Origin: a virus
Virus record (IMG/VR): IMGVR_UViG_3300010160_000117
Coordinates: 1-36,464 of that record
DNA length: 36,464 nt
Strand: one strand, 5' to 3'
Shown: positions 31,106 through 36,464 of the stretch, one piece after another
How the letters are laid out: the number at the start of each line of letters is the position of its first letter
Numbering within the stretch: the first letter of the stretch is position 1
The notes under the pieces: generated by a model
What the model was told of the DNA's origin: nothing
Databases searched by the model: none
Seen by the model: only the letters and a program-made list of their open reading frames with translations
Translations under genes and position numbers: made by a program

Positions 31106-31411
31106 ATGGAGAGTAAAATGGAGAGCAAAGTGGATAAGTACGAAGGCATAGAGTATGAGGTAGAGCAATGGATGGACGACGAAGAGCCTGGCGCATACCC
31201 TAAATACATTTATACGATACGCACTGAGTTTACAGATTACGACTCCAATGATTGGTATGGCAGTGAGTCTGATGCCCATTCAGCAGCTAAAGAAGAGATA
31301 GACAGCATGATGGACGGACCAGACGAGCCAGACTATGACGCACCAACATTCGCAGAAACATATCGCAAAGCTTGGGAACACGATCAAAATTTAAAAGGAA
31401 GGGGATGGTGA
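31106..31411 (+). CDS. Small acidic early protein
   Basis: A 101-residue, strongly acidic protein (VEQWMDDEEPGAYPKYIYTI, then EFTDYDSNDWYGSESDAHSA). Acidic small early proteins in phages sometimes mimic DNA or inhibit host nucleases, but no family is recognised. The start may be ATG 31106 or ATG 31118, which has a GGAG-type site (GGAGAGTAAAATG) and is the better candidate. Its TGA overlaps the next ATG. Confidence 0.65.
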   Translation: MESKMESKVDKYEGIEYEVEQWMDDEEPGAYPKYIYTIRTEFTDYDSNDWYGSESDAHSAAKEEIDSMMDGPDEPDYDAPTFAETYRKAWEHDQNLKGRGW

Positions 31412-31824
31412 TGTCATTACTAACATTTGGACAATTTATAGAAACAAAAAGATTAAAGCTTGGATTTAATCTAGCTGAGGCCAGTAGACGCACGGGAATT
31501 ATGGCTCAATCTATTGGAAAATATGAGGAAGGAAAAACTATTCCTCGCCCTAAAGCCCTACAGATACTAGCAAAAGGCTATGGAATTCCTCTGACTGAGT
31601 TACAGGAGTTCATCCCAATGGATGGGGTAATCAATACAATAAAAGAAAGGAAAACACCCGTCGCCACTCTAATAAAAAATATTTTACAACTATCAGAAAA
31701 GATAGATGAGTGCATGAACGGCGAATCCTATTTCGAAAAAAACATCAAACGAAAGGGTTTGGATAATTTAGACAAAGTAATTGAGCTCTTGCAAGATATC
31801 ACAATTATAGACGAGGCATTCTAA
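31411..31824 (+). CDS. XRE/Cro-type HTH repressor with C-terminal extension
   Basis: A 137-residue protein. Residues 1-65 are a classic HTH_3: FGQFIETKRLKLGFNLAEAS, then IMAQSIGKYEEGKTIPRPKA and LQILAKGYGIPLTELQEF. A C-terminal helical tail of about 70 residues is likely for dimerisation. The start, ATG 31411, overlaps the preceding stop (TGATG). A GTG one codon earlier is possible. It probably represses the promoter at 31051-31079. Lacks the peptidase domain of CI-type repressors. Confidence 0.85.
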   Translation: MSLLTFGQFIETKRLKLGFNLAEASRRTGIMAQSIGKYEEGKTIPRPKALQILAKGYGIPLTELQEFIPMDGVINTIKERKTPVATLIKNILQLSEKIDECMNGESYFEKNIKRKGLDNLDKVIELLQDITIIDEAF

Positions 31825-31919
31825 TGAAAAACAACGACAAATACATGTGGATAGCCATCGGCTGCGCCCTAACCATGGTCGGCATAATCGCCTACGGCAT
31901 AAACAACTGGGGATGGTAA
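31824..31919 (+). CDS. 31-residue membrane microprotein
   Basis: ATG 31824 overlaps the repressor stop (TAATG). The product MKNNDKYMWIAIGCALTMVG continues IIAYGINNWGW, a single hydrophobic segment. The next gene starts in its stop (TAATG again), so it lies in a coupled series. Many phages carry such tiny membrane proteins early. Function unknown. Confidence 0.6.
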   Translation: MKNNDKYMWIAIGCALTMVGIIAYGINNWGW

Positions 31920-32011
31920 TGGATAGATACCACGGCGACGAACAAGAGCTACAACAAGAATACGACGACCTACAAGAACAGAAATACTGGGAAGGAGCAG
32001 ACGAAGAATGA
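31919..32011 (+). CDS. 30-residue acidic microprotein
   Basis: ATG 31919 overlaps the preceding TAA. The product MDRYHGDEQELQQEYDDLQE continues QKYWEGADEE, acidic and helical. Its TGA overlaps the next ATG (ATGA at 32008). It is coupled on both sides, so real translation is likely; function unknown. Confidence 0.55.
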   Translation: MDRYHGDEQELQQEYDDLQEQKYWEGADEE

Positions 32012-32214
32012 CAATTTGGCTAGAAGCAACGATAGACTATTCCGATAATACTTGCAAAATTTTAATACAAGGGGAGGGTAGTGAGCACATATCATACCGA
32101 GAAATGTTTGCGTCAGACCTTGAAGACCTCGAATCCCAACTCCAATCCATAGCCTCCCAAATCCGAGATTTCAGAATAAAGAATTTCCCAGAATCGGAGA
32201 ACATTGATTTATGA
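32008..32214 (+). CDS. Small hypothetical early protein
   Basis: A 68-residue product: MTIWLEATIDYSDNTCKILI, then FASDLEDLESQLQSIASQIR. A beta-hairpin-like start precedes a helix. The ends are coupled to neighbours through ATGA overlaps. No family recognised. Confidence 0.65.
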   Translation: MTIWLEATIDYSDNTCKILIQGEGSEHISYREMFASDLEDLESQLQSIASQIRDFRIKNFPESENIDL

Positions 32215-32702
32215 CACTAAAAGATAAATTTACATCTAAAATGTCAAAACCCAATGAAAATGGATGCATAGAATGGACCGGAGCTTTGCGTGGCGGCTAT
32301 GGAGCGTTAACGATATGTGATAAAAACTCAAAATATAAATATAACAAGGTTTTTTATGCCCACAGAATATCTTATGAATTATTTATTGGTGAAATAAATG
32401 ACGGATTATTTGTTTGCCATACATGCGACAACAGATTGTGCGTTAATCCTAATCATTTATTTTTAGGAACTCGAAAAGACAATGCAGACGACATGATGAG
32501 AAAAGGAAGGAGCAATATGAAGCATGGAGAAAATCATTTCGGATCAAAATTAAAAGCGTCTGATATTAAGGACATATTTAATTTATCTAAAAACACCCCT
32601 CAAAGAACTATTGCAAAATTATTTAATGTTTCGCAAGGAGCAGTAGCGCACATATTACACAAAAGAACTTGGATAAAGGAATCTTTGGGACTGGAGAGAT
32701 AG
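32211..32702 (+). CDS. HNH_3-type homing endonuclease
   Basis: A 163-residue protein. HNH core: HRISYELFIGEINDGLFVCH, then CDNRLCVNPNHLFLGTRKDN, with the catalytic H-N-H residues. The C-terminus (TPQRTIAKLFNVSQGAVAHI) is a helix-turn-helix DNA-binding module. The N-terminus ENGCIEWTGALRGGYGAL is typical. It is a free-standing homing endonuclease; it probably inserted within the early operon without breaking it, since both neighbours read coupled. No intron is seen. Confidence 0.9.
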   Translation: MTLKDKFTSKMSKPNENGCIEWTGALRGGYGALTICDKNSKYKYNKVFYAHRISYELFIGEINDGLFVCHTCDNRLCVNPNHLFLGTRKDNADDMMRKGRSNMKHGENHFGSKLKASDIKDIFNLSKNTPQRTIAKLFNVSQGAVAHILHKRTWIKESLGLER

Positions 32703-32918
32703 ATGAGTGAATTTAAAGAAGGCGATGACGTATGGTTCTTTACGTTTCCCGAAGATGGATGCGGTGGATTTGATGTCTCATCTGTTGATTTAGAGGTTAA
32801 TAGAAATCAATGCGCCATTAATTTAACCGCGGGATATGTGGCGTATGCCTACAAATCCAAAAACGAAGCCCTAGACGCCATGATTGCAAGAATAAATGAG
32901 TTAAGGGAAGAAGAATGA
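32703..32918 (+). CDS. Small hypothetical early protein
   Basis: A 71-residue product beginning MSEFKEGDDVWFFTFPEDGC, ending in a charged helix (KNEALDAMIARINELREEE). The start fits a small beta-barrel, the end a dimerising helix. It starts one base after the endonuclease stop. Many phages carry a similar 'F-K-x-G-D-x-V' protein; function unknown. Confidence 0.7.
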   Translation: MSEFKEGDDVWFFTFPEDGCGGFDVSSVDLEVNRNQCAINLTAGYVAYAYKSKNEALDAMIARINELREEE

Positions 32919-32931
32919 CCAAGGAAGAGAA

Positions 32932-33324
32932 ATGAAAGATGAAATTAAAGTCGGTCTTTTGATCTGCGTTCTCGGAGTTGCTGCAATCGGCGGAATTTTC
33001 GGAGTCTGCGCCCTTTCCACCAAGTATTCATTATGGTCATCAGCAATACAAGGCGAAGCAGAGCTAAGAAGAGCCGACTGGAACAGACAAATATCCGTAA
33101 GAGAAGCCCAGGCGAAGAAAGACTCAGCAAGCTTGCTAGCTGACGCAGAAGTCGAAAGAGCTCGCGGCGTAGCATTAGCCAACAAAATAATCGGGGATAG
33201 CCTGAAGAACAACGAAGAATACCTACGATACCTTTGGGTCGACTCTCTACAGCACACCCAGAATCAGATTATCTATGTCCCAACCGAGGCTGGGCTACCT
33301 ATATTGGAGGCAGGGAAAAGATGA
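32932..33324 (+). CDS. Membrane protein resembling the C-terminal part of SPFH/prohibitin proteins
   Basis: A 130-residue protein. Residues 6-27 form one membrane segment (VGLLICVLGVAAIGGIFGVC). Then an Ala/Arg/Glu-rich helix (EAQAKKDSASLLADAEVERA) leads to GVALANKIIGDSLKNNEEYL, RYLWVDSLQHTQNQIIYVPT and EAGLPILEAGKR. This closely resembles the C-terminal helical region of prohibitin/HflK-HflC-type SPFH proteins, whereas the SPFH beta domain itself is absent. It might interact with host HflKC/FtsH or other membrane scaffolds. This is inference; it is a true gene by coupling. Confidence 0.75.
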   Translation: MKDEIKVGLLICVLGVAAIGGIFGVCALSTKYSLWSSAIQGEAELRRADWNRQISVREAQAKKDSASLLADAEVERARGVALANKIIGDSLKNNEEYLRYLWVDSLQHTQNQIIYVPTEAGLPILEAGKR

Positions 33325-33521
33325 ATGACTTCACGAAAGAAGAACTATCAATGTTGAAAAATGGAATTCAATACCTGTCTGATAGAACAAGTTTAAGTGA
33401 GAGATATTTAGAGGCGCATAATTCCTTGGAATCTAAAATCCAATCCCTAATCGACAACTATTGCGAACATTTAGATAGCAATATTTCTTTTGTATGCGAA
33501 GATTGCGGGAGAATAGAATGA
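33321..33521 (+). CDS. Small hypothetical early protein (MNDFTK family)
   Basis: A 66-residue product from ATG 33321, overlapping the preceding TGA (ATGA). MNDFTKEELSMLKNGIQYLS is followed by a helix and a C-terminal CEDCGRIE, a possible half zinc site. The N-terminus matches the minus-strand product at 989-1177. Unknown function. Confidence 0.7.
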   Translation: MNDFTKEELSMLKNGIQYLSDRTSLSERYLEAHNSLESKIQSLIDNYCEHLDSNISFVCEDCGRIE

Positions 33522-33700
33522 TCATTAGCGAAAAACAAATAATGCAGTTAATGAATCAGTTGCGTGACCACATAGTATTCCATGAGCAGATGGCATGCCT
33601 GGGAGCCATCAACAAAAAATATATTGATTGGTTGCGCGAATTACGCGAAGAAATAACCAACCAGCAATTCGAAGAATTAAAGGAAATCAAGAATGATTGA
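33518..33700 (+). CDS. Small hypothetical early protein
   Basis: A 60-residue product from ATG 33518 (ATGA overlap): MIISEKQIMQLMNQLRDHIV, then an amphipathic helix DWLRELREEITNQQFEELKE. Helical, one Cys, no membrane segment. It overlaps the next microgene. Unknown. Confidence 0.65.
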   Translation: MIISEKQIMQLMNQLRDHIVFHEQMACLGAINKKYIDWLRELREEITNQQFEELKEIKND

Positions 33701-33815
33701 CTACGAGAAGCACAAAATTTATTACCATCCTTTCGGTTTTGTATTCTGGGGCGGATTTTTTATTGGAGCCGGATTAACTGGGGTATTATTGACCTTAATT
33801 AGGATGATCGAATGA
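33693..33815 (+). CDS. 40-residue membrane microprotein (MIDYEK series, member 1)
   Basis: ATG 33693 lies inside the end of the preceding gene. Product: MIDYEKHKIYYHPFGFVFWG, then a Gly-rich hydrophobic segment (GFFIGAGLTGVLLTLIRMI). It starts with the same six residues (MI-D/N-YEK) as the next two genes. Its TGA overlaps the next ATG. A tandem family of small proteins. Confidence 0.6.
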   Translation: MIDYEKHKIYYHPFGFVFWGGFFIGAGLTGVLLTLIRMIE

Positions 33816-33907
33816 TTAACTACGAGAAAATATGCAAATGGATTAATAAACCAATCGTTGCGTTTTTTATCGGCAGGTTTATGTGTGCATTAAATTTGTA
33901 TATATGA
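33812..33907 (+). CDS. 31-residue microprotein (MIDYEK series, member 2)
   Basis: ATG 33812 (ATGA overlap). Product MINYEKICKWINKPIVAFFI, then GRFMCALNLYI, partly hydrophobic. It shares the MI-N-YEK start with its neighbours. Unknown function. Confidence 0.55.
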   Translation: MINYEKICKWINKPIVAFFIGRFMCALNLYI

Positions 33908-33918
33908 GGACATTTAAA

Positions 33919-34107
33919 ATGATTGATTACGAAAAACTAAAAAAATTAATAAATACTATATCTGAAATGACCCCTGATAATGGATCCGAATATTCTATGG
34001 GCTACCACGCGTCATTAATGTATATACGCAGATTTTTAGACGGAAAGGAGCCGTTTCAATTGAAAATAAACAAATTAGTATTTGCAATAGAAGAACACAA
34101 AGAATAA
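33919..34107 (+). CDS. 62-residue protein (MIDYEK series, member 3)
   Basis: ATG 33919 has AGGA 9 bases upstream and is preferred over an upstream ATG in the same frame because it restores the shared start MIDYEKLKKLINTISEMTPD. The rest (YSMGYHASLMYIRRFLDGKE) is soluble and helical. Function unknown. Third of three tandem genes with the same N-terminus but different bodies. Confidence 0.65.
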   Translation: MIDYEKLKKLINTISEMTPDNGSEYSMGYHASLMYIRRFLDGKEPFQLKINKLVFAIEEHKE

Positions 34108-34172
34108 GAACGCGACAAAAACCTACGCACGACTTGATGATGCGATTATTTTAATAAACAATGGAGCAAAAA

Positions 34173-34385
34173 ATGCTAAGCATCGAAGACCTAATAGAAG
34201 TCGAATACAAACTATACGCCGAAAAACAAACCGGCATCATGTCCCACCTGCATCACCTCAAATACGAGTCAATCGACACACATCACGAAGGATGCATCAC
34301 ACTAACCAAGCCAGCAGCTAAAATCCTAATGGAGCACGCTAATCAAATAATCGAAGCCTGCAGTGAAGTGCTAGGAGCAAAATAA
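34173..34385 (+). CDS. Small hypothetical early protein
   Basis: A 70-residue protein. ATG 34173 is preferred over ATG 34161 because GGAG (34163-34166) lies 6 bases before it. MLSIEDLIEVEYKLYAEKQT, then a His-rich middle (MSHLHHLKYESIDTHHEGC) that could bind metal, and a helix ending EACSEVLGAK. No family recognised. Directly before csrA. Confidence 0.65.
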   Translation: MLSIEDLIEVEYKLYAEKQTGIMSHLHHLKYESIDTHHEGCITLTKPAAKILMEHANQIIEACSEVLGAK

Positions 34386-34387
34386 TC

Positions 34388-34597
34388 TTGTTAATACTAA
34401 CCAGGAATCCATCTGAGCGAATAATTATTGACGACGAAATAGAAATTGAAATCCTTGAAGTCAAAGGAAGACAAGTCAAATTCGGCATCACAGCCCCTTT
34501 GGATGTTACCGTCCATCGGGGCGAGCTTTACAAAAAACTCAAGGAGTTGGCCATGGAAACAGGGTCAACCGTCATGGATATGCGAACGCCCCGTTAA
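34388..34597 (+). CDS. csrA: CsrA/RsmA-family translational regulator (phage-encoded)
   Basis: A 69-residue protein from TTG 34388. It aligns along its length with CsrA: MLILTRNPSERIIIDDEIEI, then ILEVKGRQVKFGITAPLDVT and VHRGELYKKLKEL. The key RNA-binding residues are present at usual positions: L4, T5 and R6 in the first strand, and R44 in VHRG. The C-terminal tail is slightly longer. CsrA dimers bind GGA motifs in mRNA leaders and control carbon flow, motility and virulence in gammaproteobacteria. It ends the right early operon, so it may reset host or phage translation. Confidence 0.92.
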   Translation: MLILTRNPSERIIIDDEIEIEILEVKGRQVKFGITAPLDVTVHRGELYKKLKELAMETGSTVMDMRTPR

Positions 34598-34602
34598 TGG
34601 GC

Positions 34603-35940
34603 TTAACCTCGATGCTCCCCGTATTCACGGAAATTCTTCATGCCCTTCAACGGAACAACTCCAGCGCCAGAGTAATAACTGAACGCCCGTTGTTGGTCAG
34701 TTTCCCGGAACACCCCACTTTGAAAGTCAAAAACAGCTTTCCAAAGAGAGCCAAATCTATTCTTTCGACACTTCACGATGAAATGATTCTCAGTGCCACT
34801 TACCTCGTCATCAGCATACGGTCGATGAACCCCAAGCCAAACCGTGGATGACCTTTCGCTCCCACTTGAATCAGCAGCATCAGACGTAACTGGACACTTA
34901 TCCTGACGGTTAGCATACTCCCGATTGACTTGAGAAAGTGCAATCACAATGCAATCGAGCTCAATAGCCAAAGCCGCCAATTGCTCAGAAATATTAGCCT
35001 GACGAAGCACATGAGACTCAAGTTTGTTATTCGTGTTCTGAACTAGACCCAGATAATCCACTACAACGACGCCCAAGGGCCTTTTTAGATGCGTTATGCG
35101 CGACATGGTCCGTATGTAGTCTATTGACGTCATCGTCTTGCATTCGATGGTCATAGGGATTTCTAGAGCTAATCCAACAGCAACTGTCTTGTCAGCATCA
35201 GTAAACAAATCGACATCCTTACTCATAAGGCTTGAAAGCTGTTTTCGAAAGATGTCCATGCTCGACATTTCAAGACTAAAGAACAATGTGTGTGGATTAG
35301 CATGATTCGCTGCGATGCCTTGAGCTAATCTTACGGCAAACGATGTTTTTCCTGTTCCTGAGCGCCCGGCAATTGTAATCAAGGAAGCGTTAGCGAAGCC
35401 GCCACCATTGAGGTGATCAAGCACTGAAATGCCCGAAGACACCATTTCTTTCGCAGTGCTTGGCGTAGATAGAAACAAATCGCCCAACTCTTCTGCTGTA
35501 TTCATGGTTTTAGATTGTTGCTCCGGGCAAGAAGCTATTTTTATTGCGTCCTCAATAAGTCGCGAACATGCTACAGAATGAACAGGCTCATTGCTGAATA
35601 CATGAGACATCATTTGCAATGAGGTCCTCATCATTTTGTGTTGTTTGATCATCTTTAAGCTTTCAACATCGCGGGAAAGAGAATAAACCGATGGCCAATC
35701 AGCGGAAACTTTTGCAAAATAGTCGTAAAGCTTTATGTCTAAGAGATTGAATAGCGTGAATGCATCAATAGGATGATTGGCGGAATGCTGTTTTATGATT
35801 AATTCAAATATCGCGCGAGCTTCGTTGCTCACAAAACAATCCGGCGTTAGCTCTAATAATGCCTCAAGGACTGAAACCTCTGGGTTTCCATCATGCTTGA
35901 TCAACGAGGTTATTACTTTTGATTCCAGTTCAAAACTCAT
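34603..35940 (-). CDS. DnaB-like replicative helicase
   Basis: A 445-residue protein. N-terminal DnaB domain (SFELESKVITSLIKHDGNPE), linker, then RecA-type core: Walker A ITIAGRSGTGKTSFAVR, FFSLEMSSMDIFRKQLSS, Walker B GVVVVDYLGLVQN, and IVIALSQVNREYANRQDKCP with VTSDAADSSGSERSSTVWLG. It is the phage's hexameric helicase. It overlaps the replisome organiser by ATGA, so they are coupled. It converges with csrA with only a 5-base gap. Confidence 0.92.
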   Translation of the reverse strand: MSFELESKVITSLIKHDGNPEVSVLEALLELTPDCFVSNEARAIFELIIKQHSANHPIDAFTLFNLLDIKLYDYFAKVSADWPSVYSLSRDVESLKMIKQHKMMRTSLQMMSHVFSNEPVHSVACSRLIEDAIKIASCPEQQSKTMNTAEELGDLFLSTPSTAKEMVSSGISVLDHLNGGGFANASLITIAGRSGTGKTSFAVRLAQGIAANHANPHTLFFSLEMSSMDIFRKQLSSLMSKDVDLFTDADKTVAVGLALEIPMTIECKTMTSIDYIRTMSRITHLKRPLGVVVVDYLGLVQNTNNKLESHVLRQANISEQLAALAIELDCIVIALSQVNREYANRQDKCPVTSDAADSSGSERSSTVWLGVHRPYADDEVSGTENHFIVKCRKNRFGSLWKAVFDFQSGVFRETDQQRAFSYYSGAGVVPLKGMKNFREYGEHRG

Positions 35941-36464
35941 GACTTGTCCTCGTGCTCACCGGAAATTACTTTTTTAATGTTAATCGGCCTCATGAGGACG
36001 TAGAAGTCGTTCTGTCTTGTTTTTCCGTTCACAACATAAGGGTCAATAAGCCATCGGCAACGACTTGAAATGAAACTCAGGTAGTCAAAAAGGGTTACAT
36101 CTTCATTCTCAAATAAATTTAAAGCTATATTTAACCTGGTTATTACTTTTGGTGACGCTATTTTTGGGCATGGAACTTCATTGTGTTTAGCCCAAGTCTT
36201 GAATATTTCAAAATTATCGTTTTCTGCGGGCCTGTCTCTCTTGTTTACTATCTGTTGTTTACTATCTGGTATAGGTTGGTTGGTTTCAACCACATGATTG
36301 GTTGGATCCAACCAATGGTTTTCGGTATTTTCCGAAATAGATTGGTTAAAACCAACCAATGAGCATTCATGCGGTATACAGAGGTTTTCTGTGTTGTCTG
36401 AAGGCAATGTGGTTCCAAATAAATCTAAACAAATGCTTGTTAAGGCATACCATTTTGTATGATC
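35937..36464 (-). CDS. Replisome-organiser-like replication protein, C-terminal part (starts at the window's other end)
   Basis: This completes the protein begun at 1-274. In frame from 36464: DHTKWYALTSICLDLFGTTL, then a low-complexity Asn/Gln/Thr/Pro-rich linker (about residues 110-165, with paired NQSI/NQPI repeats), and a C-terminal helical domain (LNIALNLFENEDVTLFDYLS). The first frame-internal start (TTG 36407) is not the true start. The C-terminal domain probably contacts the helicase encoded immediately downstream. Confidence 0.85.
   Translation of the reverse strand, partial: DHTKWYALTSICLDLFGTTLPSDNTENLCIPHECSLVGFNQSISENTENHWLDPTNHVVETNQPIPDSKQQIVNKRDRPAENDNFEIFKTWAKHNEVPCPKIASPKVITRLNIALNLFENEDVTLFDYLSFISSRCRWLIDPYVVNGKTRQNDFYVLMRPINIKKVISGEHEDKS
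36452..36464. repeat. 13-base terminal direct repeat (map closure)
   Basis: The last 13 bases equal bases 1-13 (ATTTTGTATGATC). Joining them gives one continuous reading frame, so the repeat is an assembly overlap or permuted end, not a biological repeat with flanking sequence. Confidence 0.9.

Noticed and set aside
32211-32702. HNH gene as part of an intron or intein
   Set aside because: Both neighbours are complete, coupled ORFs and no intron folds or split gene is seen; it is free-standing.

Overview
The window looks like the complete genome of a short-tailed (P22-like) bacteriophage of a Gram-negative, probably gammaproteobacterial, host. The evidence is an uninterrupted head-and-tail gene set on the minus strand: small and large terminase, P22-type portal, scaffold, P22 gp5-type coat, gp4- and gp10-type tail accessory proteins, ejection proteins and fibres. 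A phage CsrA, a GH24 lysozyme and an N-terminal lipobox protein fit such a host. No host gene flanks the phage. The last 13 bases (36452-36464) repeat the first 13, and joining the ends restores one replication-protein reading frame in phase. The molecule is therefore circular or circularly permuted, about 36,451 bp, cut inside a gene.

Layout. 1-274 plus 35937-36464 (minus): a replisome-organiser-like protein split by the arbitrary ends, followed by a DnaB-type helicase (34603-35940). 275-990: a non-coding block with hairpins, an AT-rich stretch, a strong plus-strand promoter with no ORF behind it, two tandem structured repeats, and a tRNA-like gene with its own promoter. 989-2071 (minus): a small regulatory operon led by a Cro/YdaS-like repressor. 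2095-2140: interleaved divergent promoters forming a genetic switch. 2184-5323 (plus): recombination and early genes (Sak4/AAA_24-type ATPase, SSB-like protein with an acidic tip, small HTH protein, Cas4/RecB-like nuclease, one-TM protein). 5318-30929 (minus): the late operon. Read in transcription order it runs from a DnaJ-type zinc-finger protein and TerS/TerL through portal, two small proteins, scaffold, coat, head-tail genes and ejection proteins. It continues with a Rha regulatory gene in an immI-like position, a coiled-coil/TM protein, a tail-fibre cluster, lysozyme and a VRR-NUC nuclease. 31106-34597 (plus): a dense early operon of small, translationally coupled ORFs with an XRE repressor, an HNH endonuclease, an SPFH-tail-like membrane protein and CsrA.

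How it works together. Two repressor-type loci (Cro-like on the left, XRE-like on the right) face promoters carrying inverted or repeated operator-like half-sites, and Rha sits among the late genes, so the regulation looks temperate. However, no integrase, ParA or plasmid partition gene is visible; the phage could be integrase-less, plasmid-like or lytic. The helicase and organiser genes plus the 275-900 block are the likely replication module.

The least explained parts are the structured non-coding block at 551-990, the aberrant tRNA, the phage CsrA, the microprotein cluster at 33693-34107 and the immI-like locus with its own promoter and 21-codon ORF. All functions below rest on reading motifs and context by eye; no database search was run.
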